The notes below the pieces were generated by a model that ran no database searches, was not told where the DNA came from, and saw nothing but the letters and a program-made list of their open reading frames with translations. Source: Silicimonas sp. (GTDB taxonomy: Bacteria; Pseudomonadota; Alphaproteobacteria; Rhodobacterales; Rhodobacteraceae). Taken from it: a stretch of 64,000 nt of DNA. Below, one piece after another: positions 9,296 to 19,528 of this stretch. The stretch spans positions 1 to 64,000 of the forward strand of contig JAJDZT010000153.1 in the NCBI GenBank assembly GCA_022824525.1. Direction: 5' to 3'. Numbering within the stretch: position 1 is the stretch's first letter; every line of letters starts with the position of its first letter. The translations under genes were made by a program, and so were the position numbers.

Positions 9296-10039
9296 TTACA
9301 GGGGAAGTGCTCGTCCGTCCCGCAAGACAGATTTCGCTAATTGGGAGTAATTGTCTCCGTCTCGAACATGTCTGGCGCCATCATGAAGGATGATTGGCGG
9401 CAAAAGTGTCATGGGCGCCCGGGCCCCTTTTCGGGCGGTCAAAAGAAACAGTTTCGCAGCTCGACCTTCACGTGACGACAAGGGAAGCACCTTCAGGGCG
9501 CCGGCCCTTTGATCCACAACACGAATACACTCCGGCATCTGCTCGATACGATTGATCAGCGTCAGCGAACCTTCCGGCCGCACTCTTCGCAACGCGATAT
9601 CGAGCCAAGTCTCAATCGACATTGACATGCGGCGGCTGGCATCCCGTCCTGCCTCTGTCGCCGGACTGCTCTTTGCAGGCTCAAAGAAGGGCGGGTTCGT
9701 CATTACGTGGTCAAAGCTCTGTTCGCGAATGGAGGATGGCAGTTTTCCGATATCGGCCAAAACGATATCGCCTGCCAGGTTGTTCAGCCCGAGGTTCTCC
9801 CGGGCCAGCCGAGCAAGGTCTTCTTGAAGCTCAACACCAGTGACGTTCACCTCGGGGAGCCGGGCTTTGAGACAGAGCATCGCCGTGCCTACGCCACACC
9901 CAAGATCAAGCACCTTGTCTCCTGCCTTTGCGTTGATCGAGGACGCAAGGAACACCGGATCAGCGCCTGCACGATAACCCGACTTTGGCTGCCTGATCCT
10001 GAGCCGCCCGCCCAAGAACAGATCGTCCGTCGTTTCCAT
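9296..10039 (-). CDS. tRNA1(Val) A37 N6-methyltransferase family (TrmN6/YfiC-like)
   Basis: DLFLGGRLRIRQPKSGYRAGADPVFLA, VLDLGCGVGTAMLCL, MTNPPFFEP. Confidence 0.85.
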   Translation of the reverse strand: METTDDLFLGGRLRIRQPKSGYRAGADPVFLASSINAKAGDKVLDLGCGVGTAMLCLKARLPEVNVTGVELQEDLARLARENLGLNNLAGDIVLADIGKLPSSIREQSFDHVMTNPPFFEPAKSSPATEAGRDASRRMSMSIETWLDIALRRVRPEGSLTLINRIEQMPECIRVVDQRAGALKVLPLSSREGRAAKLFLLTARKGARAPMTLLPPIILHDGARHVRDGDNYSQLAKSVLRDGRALPL

Positions 10040-10254
10040 CAGCCTTCGACCGGAATGTCGTTGTCTTTCATCACCGCACTTGCACGGAAATGATCACTGT
10101 CCCGCACCATCAAACGACGCGGGAGTACTCCGATCGACCCTTCAAGGACGCTCATGTGGACGTCCATCTCGAAGCAGTCTATATGCTCGCCCTCAAGCAG
10201 GGCTTTGGCGAAAGCGATGACCGTGGGGTCGTTGGTGCGCAAAAGTTCCTTCAT
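10039..10254 (-). CDS. DUF2007-domain small protein (71 aa); start trimmed to MKELLRTNDP
   Basis: MKELLRTNDPTVIAFAKALLEGEHIDCFEMDVHMSVLEG...; overlaps the trmN6 start. Confidence 0.78.
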   Translation of the reverse strand: MKELLRTNDPTVIAFAKALLEGEHIDCFEMDVHMSVLEGSIGVLPRRLMVRDSDHFRASAVMKDNDIPVEG

Positions 10255-10306
10255 GAGATGGACATAAGAACAGACCGATTGGTTTGTCGAGCAGCCTGAC
10301 AGGGGT

Positions 10307-11314
10307 GTGATGAGCTTGGACACCGATAGTTCGGGAAAACCGCACGAAAGACTGGCCGATTTCCTGCGAGACGATCTTGCCGCCGTGGACCGCCTGATCC
10401 GTGAACGTATGGCATCCGAGCATGCCCCGCGCATTCCGGAAGTCACCGCGCATCTCGTGGACGCTGGCGGCAAACGGGTACGGCCCATGCTCACGCTCGC
10501 CGCCGCGCGGCTTTGCGGGTACGAGGGCGACAACCATCATAAGCTGGCAGCGACGGTCGAATTCATTCACACGGCAACGCTTCTGCATGATGACGTGGTC
10601 GACGAAAGCGGTCAGCGGCGCGGTCGCCCGACCGCGAACCTGCTTTGGGACAACAAGTCATCCGTGTTGGTTGGCGACTACTTGTTCGCGCGTTCCTTCC
10701 AACTGATGACGGCAACCGGTTCGCTGAAGGTTCTTGATATTCTCGCCGACGCCGCTGCCACGATTGCCGAAGGTGAGGTTCTTCAATTGACGGCCGCGGC
10801 CAACCTGGCGACGACCGAAGACATTTATCTGAAAGTCGTTCGCGGAAAGACAGCGGCGCTCTTTGCAGCAGCGGCCGAGGTCGGCGGTGTCATCGCCGAC
10901 GTTGACGAGGCGAAGATCGAAGCGCTGCGCACTTACGGAGACGCACTTGGCATCGCCTTCCAGATCGCCGACGACCTGCTCGACTATGGCGGCGACACGA
11001 CGGCCACCGGCAAGAACCTCGGCGACGATTTCCGTGAACGCAAACTGACCCTGCCTGTGATCAAGGCGGTCGCGAAAGCAGATGAAGACGAACGGACGTT
11101 CTGGCAACGCACCATCGAAAAAGGCGATCAGAGGGAGGGCGACCTCGATCAGGCTCTGTCACTTATTGCCAAACACGGCACAATGGACGAAACCCGAAGC
11201 CATGCCCTTGGCTGGTCATCGAAGGCGAAAGATGCGTTGGAAGTCTTGCCCGGGCATGAATTGCGGGAGATGCTAAGCGACCTCGCCGACTATGTCGTGG
11301 CTCGGATCAGCTAG
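10307..11314 (+). CDS. ispB: Polyprenyl (octaprenyl/decaprenyl) diphosphate synthase
   Basis: 335 aa; GGKRVRPML, LLHDDVVDES, FQIADDLLDY. Confidence 0.92.
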   Translation: MMSLDTDSSGKPHERLADFLRDDLAAVDRLIRERMASEHAPRIPEVTAHLVDAGGKRVRPMLTLAAARLCGYEGDNHHKLAATVEFIHTATLLHDDVVDESGQRRGRPTANLLWDNKSSVLVGDYLFARSFQLMTATGSLKVLDILADAAATIAEGEVLQLTAAANLATTEDIYLKVVRGKTAALFAAAAEVGGVIADVDEAKIEALRTYGDALGIAFQIADDLLDYGGDTTATGKNLGDDFRERKLTLPVIKAVAKADEDERTFWQRTIEKGDQREGDLDQALSLIAKHGTMDETRSHALGWSSKAKDALEVLPGHELREMLSDLADYVVARIS

Positions 11315-12176
11315 ACTGGACTTTCGTTACTTCGACCCACCAGTCTTCGTGCGACGCTCGCAACTGGTCAGCGGCACGCCGGGCCAAGCTCTCTCTTTCG
11401 AACAAACCCCAACAAGTACTGCCAGAACCAGACATGTTGGCAATGGAACACCCCTCGAACGGGCGCAGCGCCCAGATGCATTCCAAAACACCCATTTGAA
11501 AGTCATACATACACATCGTCAAATCGTTACGCGTGCCGGACAACCAAAGCTCGAAATCGGAGTAGCTGCTTAGCTTAGGCATTTCTTCCATGGGTGGGTT
11601 ATCTACGCTGAAATGCTTGTGCAACCTGCCAAACACCTGAGCAGTCGGCACCACGATCCCGGGATTGATCAAAACCAACCAGCATTCCGGCAAATTTTGG
11701 GAGGTGCGGATAATATCGCCAATGCCACCCATGAACGCCGGCTTTGGTGCATGCAAACACACCGGTAGGTCTGCGCCAAGGGTGAGTGCGTCATCCGCTG
11801 ATAACGGCGGAACCTGCCATAGTTTGGCAAGCGCACGTAAGGCCGCCGCCGCGTCCGCAGAACCACCGCCTACTCCGCCACCGTGAGGAAGGTTCTTCAA
11901 AATACTTATGGACGCTCCACGGGTTACACTTCGCTTCGACCGAAGCAGTTTCGCGGCCTTAAGAGCAAGGTTTCTGTCGTCTACCGGGATACCCGAAGAA
12001 AATGGCCCAGACACCGACAGTGAAAGCTCTTCGGAGGGACCGATCGTCAACTTGTCTCCGACATCTCGGGCAAAAACGACCAAGCTGTCCAGCAAGTGAT
12101 AGCCGTCATCCCTTTGTCCGGTGACATGGAGTGTCAGATTGATCTTCGCTGGCGCAAAAACCTCAACCGTCGTCAT
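11307..12176 (-). CDS. ispE: 4-diphosphocytidyl-2-C-methyl-D-erythritol kinase
   Basis: 289 aa GHMP kinase; FAPAKINLTLHVTGQRDDGYHLLDSLV, LPHGGGVGGGSADAAAALRAL. Confidence 0.93.
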   Translation of the reverse strand: MTTVEVFAPAKINLTLHVTGQRDDGYHLLDSLVVFARDVGDKLTIGPSEELSLSVSGPFSSGIPVDDRNLALKAAKLLRSKRSVTRGASISILKNLPHGGGVGGGSADAAAALRALAKLWQVPPLSADDALTLGADLPVCLHAPKPAFMGGIGDIIRTSQNLPECWLVLINPGIVVPTAQVFGRLHKHFSVDNPPMEEMPKLSSYSDFELWLSGTRNDLTMCMYDFQMGVLECIWALRPFEGCSIANMSGSGSTCWGLFERESLARRAADQLRASHEDWWVEVTKVQSS

Positions 12177-13878
12177 TGGCGACCCGAAGTGGCGGCGCGC
12201 CTTCTTCTTCCAGAACCTTGTAAAGACCGACGTCCAACTTGCGACGGATGCGATCCGGATCGATGTCGTTCAGATCGGTGTCGTCCGTGATAAACGAGAG
12301 CGCCCGATGCCACTGGAACTCCGCCTCACGATAACGGCCGACAGCCCAATACACATCGCCGAGATGGTCGTTGACGATGGGATCGACCGGCATCTTTTCA
12401 ACGGCGTTCTCCATGTGACCGACCGCCTCTTCGTATCGGCCAAGGCGGAACAAACCCCACCCGAGCGAGTCGATGATGTAACCTGACTCCGGCTGAAGCT
12501 CGACGGCGCGTTCAATCATCGAAAGCGCTTCGTCATAGTTGGTCTTCATCTCAAGGAAAGAGTAACCGAGGTAGTTCAAAACCTGTGGCTGGTCCGGACG
12601 TAGCTCCAGAGCTTTTCGGAAGTCAGCCTCAGCAGGTTCCCATTGTTGTGTGCGCTCAAACGAGATGGCTCGCGCGAAGAACACGATCCAATGCTGTTCC
12701 TCCGGCGTGTCGATAAGAGAAATTGCCTTGTTGTAGGAAACCAGCGCTTCTTCAAAACGCTCCATTCCACGAAGGGTGTCGGCAAGCGTGACATGAACCA
12801 ACGGAAGGTCACCATGGCTTTCAGCAAGCTGGTTAAGTACCTCGATTGCGGCTTCCTGCCGTCCTGAACGTCTTAAGGCTTCCGCACGTCCGATTTCCGC
12901 CGCATGGAACGACGGGTCATCTCGGGGAACCCGATCATAGACCTCGGTCGCCAAATCGAAACGCTGGAGGCTTTCGAGAAGCTCCGCAGAAAGCAACAGG
13001 GCATCGATATGGTCCGGGCGAATGGTAGCCGCCATCCGAGAATACAGAACCGTGTAGGCCGGCTGCGCCTCGACACGGAGGGCGTTTGCGATCGAGAAAT
13101 AGACTTCGGCAACGCCTTCTGCAGGGGATGTCACCGTTTCAAAGCTCAGGGTCTCCCCTGCTTCGAGGCGAATGCGAAGATCTTCCAGATAGGGGTCCAG
13201 CGAAGACCCGAAGGAAGCGGAAATTAACTCGATGGCATCCGCGTTTCTTTCGAGTTGGCTCAATACTTCCGCATAGGCCACCACACCGCGCCGCGACAAA
13301 CGCAGCTCGGTGCCGCCTTCGCCGGACATGATGGTCGCCGCGCCTTCGAAGTCGCCTACGGAGGCAAGCGCCAATGCCTTGTGATAGAGGCCAAATGCCT
13401 GAACGCCCGCATTCGCCGACACCTCGTCAAACGCGTCGACAGCCGCCGTCATGTTGCCGGAACCGACCAACGACCAAGCTTGCACCAAACCGTCAAACAA
13501 TGGTCCCACGGACAGGCCACGGTCGAAGCCGCCGCGCAGATCGTCCCATGCACCGGCCTTTGCATTCGCGCCCGTCAAAATCAGACCGCCCAACTGTCCG
13601 GTGGACCCGGCCGACACCATACGGCGTGCAATTTCGGTTGCGCGATCCAGATCGCCCAATCCGACATAAGCGGTCGCGGCACTCTCAAGCAGCGTCAGAT
13701 TGCCGGGATCACGGATCAAGGCGCGGGAAAAGTACTCCGCCGCGGCATCATAATCGCTCGCTGCGATGGCCGAACGGGCTGCAAGATAGCTTCCGCTGTC
13801 AGCAAGGCTCGCGGATGGCGAAAGGCCAACGCTCAAGGCAATCGCAAGGGTCAGTTGTGTAAGCCGCATCAAGGGCAC
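12163..13878 (-). CDS. Tetratricopeptide-repeat protein with signal peptide
   Basis: 571 aa; repeated TPR patterns, e.g. NYLGYSFLEMKTNYDEALSMIERAVELQPESGYIIDSLGW. Confidence 0.88.
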   Translation of the reverse strand: MPLMRLTQLTLAIALSVGLSPSASLADSGSYLAARSAIAASDYDAAAEYFSRALIRDPGNLTLLESAATAYVGLGDLDRATEIARRMVSAGSTGQLGGLILTGANAKAGAWDDLRGGFDRGLSVGPLFDGLVQAWSLVGSGNMTAAVDAFDEVSANAGVQAFGLYHKALALASVGDFEGAATIMSGEGGTELRLSRRGVVAYAEVLSQLERNADAIELISASFGSSLDPYLEDLRIRLEAGETLSFETVTSPAEGVAEVYFSIANALRVEAQPAYTVLYSRMAATIRPDHIDALLLSAELLESLQRFDLATEVYDRVPRDDPSFHAAEIGRAEALRRSGRQEAAIEVLNQLAESHGDLPLVHVTLADTLRGMERFEEALVSYNKAISLIDTPEEQHWIVFFARAISFERTQQWEPAEADFRKALELRPDQPQVLNYLGYSFLEMKTNYDEALSMIERAVELQPESGYIIDSLGWGLFRLGRYEEAVGHMENAVEKMPVDPIVNDHLGDVYWAVGRYREAEFQWHRALSFITDDTDLNDIDPDRIRRKLDVGLYKVLEEEGAPPLRVANDDG

Positions 13879-13990
13879 CTTTCCTGATTTCCGTCAAAGC
13901 CTAGTGCTCGCACGGGCGTCAGGCAATGCAGGCGCGCAGAATGACGCAGTATTCTGACAGAACTGTTACACACGGTCCCCGGATCGCATG

Positions 13991-15643
13991 TCACATATTC
14001 GGATAGTTGGGCCCGTCACCACCCTGTGGAACCGTCCACGTGATGTTTTGGCTTGGATCCTTGATGTCGCAGGTCTTGCAGTGCACGCAGTTCTGAAAGT
14101 TGATCTGAAAGCGGCGTTCCGCGTCCTCGCCCACGAATTCGTACACACCTGCTGGACAGTAGCGGGCCGACGGTCCGGCATATTTCTCCCAGTTCACCTT
14201 CACAGGAACTTCAGGATCCGCAAGTTTCAGGTGCGCTGGCTGGCTTTCCTCATGGTTGGTGAAGGAAAAGCTCACATTGGTCAGGCGGTCGAAAGACAGC
14301 TTACCGTCGGGCTTTGGATACTCGATCGGTTCGTGCTGAGACGCCGGCTCGGTGGCTTCGGCGTCCGTTTTTCCATGGCTCAACGTCCCGAACAGGCTGA
14401 ACCCGCCGAAAAGCGTCTGAAACCACATGTCGAACCCGCCAAGTGTGAGACCGCCGAGTGGCCCATATTTCGCGTTGAGCGGCGCGACGTTTCGGACCCG
14501 CTTCAAATCGCGCCCAACCGGACCCTCGCGCAGGTTGTAGTCGTAGCTTTCCAACACATCGCCCTGCCGGCCCGCCTGTATCGCGCCGTAGGCCGCTTCA
14601 GCCGCCTCGATGCCGGAATGCATGGCGTTGTGGTTGCCTTTGATGCGAGGGAGATTGACAAGGCCAATCGAACACCCAAGAAGCGCTCCGCCCGGGAAAG
14701 CCGCCTGCGGGATCGACTGATACCCGCCTTTCGTCACCGCACGCGCGCCGTACGCGACGCGTTTGCCCCCGTCCAGGACCTTTGCGATCGCAGGATGGTG
14801 CTTGAACCGCTGGAATTCCATGTAGGGGAAGAGATGCGGGTTCTTGTAGTTCAGATCGACGATGTAGCCAACGTAAACCTGATTATTATCAAGGTGGTAC
14901 ATGAAGCTACCCCCGGACTGCTTCCAGCCTAGCGGCCAGCCCATGGTGTGAAGCACAAGCCCTTCGTCATGGTTCTCCGGCTTGATTTCCCAGATTTCCT
15001 TCATGCCCACGCCGAATTTCGGCACATCGCAATCGGCGGCCAGATCGTATTTCGCGATCACCTCTTTCGAAAGCGATCCGCGCACGCCTTCCGACAGGAA
15101 GACATACTTGCCAAGGAGTTCCATGCCCGGCTCGGTGTTTTCGCCGATACTTCCATCGGCTTCCAAACCGAATACACCCGCGACAACGCTTTTGACCTCG
15201 CCGTTGTCACCGTAGACCAGGTCGGAGCAAGACATGCCCGGGAAGATTTCCACGCCCATCTCCTCGGCTTGCTCCGCCATCCACCGACAGACATTTCCCA
15301 TCGAGACGATGTAGTTGCCGTGGTTGTTCATCAAAGGCGGCATCAGGAAATTCGGCAGGCGGAGTTTGCCTGACTCGCCCAGAACAAAGAACTTGTCCTT
15401 CTTGACCTCGACCGTGACCGGCGCCCCCCGCTCTTTCCAGTCCGGCATAAGCCGGGTCAGACCGGATGGGTCCAGAACCGCACCGGAAAGGATATGCGCC
15501 CCGACCTCGGAGCCCTTTTCCAAGACAACCACATTCAGGTCAGCATCAAGCTGTTTCAACCGGATCGCCGCCGACAGGCCAGCCGGCCCCGCGCCCACGA
15601 TAACCACATCGTATTCCATGCTTTCGCGTTCGATCTCGGCCAT
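13991..15643 (-). CDS. Electron transfer flavoprotein-ubiquinone oxidoreductase (start trimmed to MAEIERESMEYD)
   Basis: YDVVIVGAGPAGLSAAIRLKQL; C-terminal 4Fe-4S CPAGVYEFV...NCVHCKTCDIKDPSQNITWTVPQGGDGPNYPNM. Confidence 0.95.
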   Translation of the reverse strand: MAEIERESMEYDVVIVGAGPAGLSAAIRLKQLDADLNVVVLEKGSEVGAHILSGAVLDPSGLTRLMPDWKERGAPVTVEVKKDKFFVLGESGKLRLPNFLMPPLMNNHGNYIVSMGNVCRWMAEQAEEMGVEIFPGMSCSDLVYGDNGEVKSVVAGVFGLEADGSIGENTEPGMELLGKYVFLSEGVRGSLSKEVIAKYDLAADCDVPKFGVGMKEIWEIKPENHDEGLVLHTMGWPLGWKQSGGSFMYHLDNNQVYVGYIVDLNYKNPHLFPYMEFQRFKHHPAIAKVLDGGKRVAYGARAVTKGGYQSIPQAAFPGGALLGCSIGLVNLPRIKGNHNAMHSGIEAAEAAYGAIQAGRQGDVLESYDYNLREGPVGRDLKRVRNVAPLNAKYGPLGGLTLGGFDMWFQTLFGGFSLFGTLSHGKTDAEATEPASQHEPIEYPKPDGKLSFDRLTNVSFSFTNHEESQPAHLKLADPEVPVKVNWEKYAGPSARYCPAGVYEFVGEDAERRFQINFQNCVHCKTCDIKDPSQNITWTVPQGGDGPNYPNM

Positions 15644-15838
15644 GAAACGTTCCCTCTTAGCATTGTTCGGAAAGACGTAGTCAGAAGCCCGTTCCGGGTC
15701 AATCAAGACGGTGCGTTACGGGGGAATTCACAAGGCTCTTGGGCGCGACCCAATAAGGCGCGCCCAAAGCAATTTTGCGCTCGTCTGCTCTGGCAGATAA
15801 CCGGTCGTCGACAGGATCGCCGACCGCCGCGAGCGTCT

Positions 15839-16153
15839 CTAGCCCGGAAGCGACTGAGACGGATTGGACGGCAGCGCATTTTCCGATGAAGGGCGCGTCA
15901 CAACTCTGCGGCGCGAAACCGGTCTGCTCGGATGCTCCGACATGGGCCGCGAAACCGGCTGCCCTTCTTGCAGGTTCCAGAGTTCCATGCGGCTCTGATC
16001 AAGGCTCTTCTTCCAGAACTGGGCCTTGGCCTCGAGGTCATTCATGGCTGCTCTCGAAACGCCGCCATAGCGCCAGAGCGACCAGCCAAGGAATACCCCC
16101 AACAGGAACGTGCAGGTCATGAAAGCAAAAAGCTGGATAAGTGCTGGTGACAT
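15839..16153 (-). CDS. Small single-TM hypothetical protein (104 aa)
   Basis: MSPALIQLFAFMTCTFLLGVFLGWSLWRYGG...; trimmed from the 127 aa ORF. Confidence 0.6.
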   Translation of the reverse strand: MSPALIQLFAFMTCTFLLGVFLGWSLWRYGGVSRAAMNDLEAKAQFWKKSLDQSRMELWNLQEGQPVSRPMSEHPSRPVSRRRVVTRPSSENALPSNPSQSLPG

Positions 16154-16161
16154 TTGGGTTC

Positions 16162-17532
16162 CTATCCGTCGACGTTGTACGTTGTTTCTTCTTCGGCCGT
16201 GTCGTCTTCCCGCATCTGCCACGTGAAGGTGATGCGGCGGTTCTGGGCGCGCCCGACCGGTGTGTCGTTGGTCGCAATCGGCTGCGATTCACCGTAGCCC
16301 ACGGCGATCATCGTGTCGGCGGGGATGCCCCGTCCGATCAGGAAGTCGCGGACCGAGTTGGCACGCGCCTCGCTCAACCTTTGGTTGGCGGCTTCAGCAC
16401 CCTGGCTGTCGGTGTGTCCTCCGATTTCGATGAACATCTCGTCGCTTTCACACCCGATCGCGAGATCGCGCAGGTGATCGAGCGTTGCGGTGGACTGTTC
16501 GGAAATGGACGACGTGCCCGTTCCGAACTTGATCTGCGAAATCTCGAAGATCTTGTTCGCGCGATCGATACAGGCCGACGCCATTTCCATGGGCGAAGCC
16601 GGTTTCTGGTCAAAGCCCATCCGGAGGTGCGAGATGGTTTCCGTTTGGGAATCGACAAGTCCAGTCAACTCAGCGAGCCGCGCCGACAAGCTTTGAAGCT
16701 CTTCCGACGGGTCACCATCGGTCTCGCTCGCTACACTCGCAGTTTCAATAGCTTCCGCCTTCTCTTCCAACTCCGCCTGCAATTGCGCAACCGTTGCTTC
16801 ACGGTCGCGGAGTGTTTCGGTGACCTCGGACAGGCGGGCCGCGGAATCGGCCGCAGCACTGTTGAGTTCATCGATGGTCGCCCGCGCGAGTTCCAACTCT
16901 TCAGCGAGGGCTGCGGTTGCGTCATCGCCTTCGGCAACCGGCGCAGCGGTCGCTGTGTCATCCCATGCGTCGATACGCTCTTGCAGCTCTGAGATGGCCT
17001 CATCGCGCGATGCCAGTTTCATGTTGAGCGCGGCGATTTCCGCAATGAGTTCCGCACTTTCTGGCGAATTCTCGGGCGCGCCCGATCCGTCCTGACCGAG
17101 GGTTTCGATCTGGGCGGTCAATGCACCAAGCTCGGCATCTTTGGCTTCCAGAGATGCGTCCCGCGCCGCGATCTCTTCGGCGAGATCAAGGTTCTTGGCC
17201 TCAAGCTCACTGATGGTTTCGCGGATCGCATCCGCCGCACTGCGTGCGACCGCAACTTGCGTCATAAGGTCTTCTTTTGCAGATGACAGGTCTTCAACCG
17301 TCCCGGTCAAAGCGGCGACCTGCGCCTCTGCCGCGGTCTTTCCATCCGTCAAAGCTGCAATCTCGTCCGCAAACTTCGCGTCGGATTGTTTCATATGTTC
17401 TTTCAGCGCGGCTTCGATCGTCGTCTGCTGCTCAAGCGCCACTGTTCGCTCGCTTGCAGAAGTCAATCGTTCGGCAGCAACAAACGTCCCGGCTGTCAGG
17501 CAGAGGCCCGTAGTGACAAGAAGTTTTCGCAT
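16162..17532 (-). CDS. OmpA-family protein with signal peptide and long coiled-coil region
   Basis: C-terminal IEIGGHTDSQGAEAANQRLSEARANSVRDFLIGRGI; start trimmed to MRKLLVTTGLCLTAG. Confidence 0.85.
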   Translation of the reverse strand: MRKLLVTTGLCLTAGTFVAAERLTSASERTVALEQQTTIEAALKEHMKQSDAKFADEIAALTDGKTAAEAQVAALTGTVEDLSSAKEDLMTQVAVARSAADAIRETISELEAKNLDLAEEIAARDASLEAKDAELGALTAQIETLGQDGSGAPENSPESAELIAEIAALNMKLASRDEAISELQERIDAWDDTATAAPVAEGDDATAALAEELELARATIDELNSAAADSAARLSEVTETLRDREATVAQLQAELEEKAEAIETASVASETDGDPSEELQSLSARLAELTGLVDSQTETISHLRMGFDQKPASPMEMASACIDRANKIFEISQIKFGTGTSSISEQSTATLDHLRDLAIGCESDEMFIEIGGHTDSQGAEAANQRLSEARANSVRDFLIGRGIPADTMIAVGYGESQPIATNDTPVGRAQNRRITFTWQMREDDTAEEETTYNVDG

Positions 17533-17807
17533 TATTGGCTCCCAGAGCAAAAGGTCGAAAGGGTGTCTAATCCCTGCTTCTGAGGGAATTTGGATACGAA
17601 TTGAGAAAATATTGAGGCAAATAATGGGACTAATCGCGATCTGACACGGTGATTTGCCGTCCTCTTTCACGAAATCGCGAGTTTTAGCGGGCAATGCGCG
17701 AACTTGGACGGGCGAGACCGCTGGATAGCTCCCCAAAAGAAACTTCTCGTAAACCTTTCTTAACGATACCTGCCGCCAGGTAATGGTTGGGTGCAGAAAC
17801 AGATCCC

Positions 17808-17890
17808 TGCACCGACGCAATACCGACGTAGGGACCGACGTATTACCGACGTCGCGTTTGCAGCGCATACCCTTGTTTGCTTGCATTAAC
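17808..17890 (-). repeat. 83-nt element copy A: four ACCGACG iterons spaced 11/12/11 bp
   Basis: ACCGACG at 17811, 17822, 17834, 17845; homologous to 46535-46617. Confidence 0.85.
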
Positions 17891-18019
17891 TCAACGCCAG
17901 CAGGTCGGCGGTCTCAAGCCGGCGAACGAGGTGTTAACCGTTCCGCGCCAGACAGGGCCTTGCCCTACCCGACAATCGGACGCTAGAACGGTCCAGACTT
18001 TCTCGTAAGGTTGGTTTCC

Positions 18020-18490
18020 ATGGAAAAGATACCGCTGACACGCGCGGGGCAAACCGCGCTGAATGATGAATTGAAGAAGCTGAAATCGGTGGAACGGCCT
18101 GCCGTTATCCGTGCCATTGCGGAAGCGCGCGAGCACGGCGATCTAAGCGAGAATGCGGAGTATCACGCAGCACGCGAAAAACAGAGCTTCATCGAAGGCC
18201 GCGTGAAGGAGCTCGAGGGCATTCTGTCGCTTGCGGATGTCATTGATCCGGCATCACTTTCTGGCTCCATCAAGTTTGGCGCAAAGGTCACAATCGTCGA
18301 TGAAGACACCGACGAGGAAAAAACCTACCAGATCGTGGGCGAGCCCGAGGCGGACATCGAGAACGGAAAGCTGAACATCAAATCCCCGCTTGCACGCGCA
18401 TTGATCGGCAAGGATGAGGGCGACAGCGTCGAGGTGCGCACGCCCGGCGGCGAAAAGAGCTATGAGATTTTGAGCATCGAATACAGTTAG
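18020..18490 (+). CDS. greA: Transcription elongation factor GreA
   Basis: [55 protein letters not shown]. Confidence 0.97.
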   Translation: MEKIPLTRAGQTALNDELKKLKSVERPAVIRAIAEAREHGDLSENAEYHAAREKQSFIEGRVKELEGILSLADVIDPASLSGSIKFGAKVTIVDEDTDEEKTYQIVGEPEADIENGKLNIKSPLARALIGKDEGDSVEVRTPGGEKSYEILSIEYS

Positions 18491-18505
18491 AGGCAGTGGA
18501 TCACA

Positions 18506-19522
18506 GTGTCTGAAACTCCTAATTCTCCCCCCGTCGATCTCGGAATTTACGGGCGGGTGGACAAGCGAGAAGGTCTTGATGCGACCGATCGTCTGGCTCT
18601 GGTAGCAAGCGTCGCTTGGGGGCTGGCAGCAATTGTCTTCCTCCTCGTTGCTGGTCTGGGCAGCGATGCATCGCTCGGCCCATTACGTTTTCTCATCGTC
18701 ATTCTGGCGATTGGATTGCCAATCGCGCTGATCTGGATTGCCGCAATCGCGCTGAAGAGCGCGCGGGTAATCCGCGAGGAGAGCGAACGCCTTCAGGCGT
18801 CAATGGACGCGATGCGCCAGATTTATGTCAGCCAGGCCCAGATTGCGGCGACAACCATGGGTCCGAATGTCGAACGAAAGATCGACGAGATCGTCAAAGC
18901 TCAGAAACGTGCCGAAGAAACCCTTCATCACTTCACGGCAGTGAAACCTGAACGTCCGTCAACGGAGCCTGCTACCGACGCGCCTCTCCTATCTGCCAAG
19001 GCGGTCGAGACGCAGCCCGTTCTGGAATTCGGGGCGGCACCCCCCGTCCCGGCAGTCTCGACACCTGACTTCCTGGCAGCTTTGAACTTCCCAGAAACGG
19101 CCGAGGATCGAGCCGGTTTCGATGCGCTGCGGCGTGCCTTGAACGATCCACGTGTCGCGCCACTCATCAGAGCCAGTCAGGACGTGCTGACCCTTCTCAG
19201 CCAGGACGGCATATACATGGATGATCTGACGCCGGATCGCACACGACCAGAAATTTGGCGGAAGTTCTCGGCAGGAGAACGCGGGCCTGCAATATCAGGG
19301 ATTGGCGGCATCCGAGATCGGTCTTCGCTTGCCCTCAGTTCCGCGCGCATGCGCCAAGACACGATCTTCCGCGACTCCGTTCACCATTTTTTGCGAACGT
19401 TCGACCGCACGCTTGTGAACATGACAGAATCATTGTCCGACCAGGAACTGGCGATCTTGGCCGAAACGCGCACTGCCCGAGCATTCATGCTACTCGGTCG
19501 CGTCGCTGGAACGTTTCACTAA
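18506..19522 (+). CDS. Conserved hypothetical membrane protein
   Basis: 338 aa; two hydrophobic helices then a soluble region; no family recognised; GTG start. Confidence 0.7.
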   Translation: MSETPNSPPVDLGIYGRVDKREGLDATDRLALVASVAWGLAAIVFLLVAGLGSDASLGPLRFLIVILAIGLPIALIWIAAIALKSARVIREESERLQASMDAMRQIYVSQAQIAATTMGPNVERKIDEIVKAQKRAEETLHHFTAVKPERPSTEPATDAPLLSAKAVETQPVLEFGAAPPVPAVSTPDFLAALNFPETAEDRAGFDALRRALNDPRVAPLIRASQDVLTLLSQDGIYMDDLTPDRTRPEIWRKFSAGERGPAISGIGGIRDRSSLALSSARMRQDTIFRDSVHHFLRTFDRTLVNMTESLSDQELAILAETRTARAFMLLGRVAGTFH

Positions 19523-19528
19523 CTGCCG

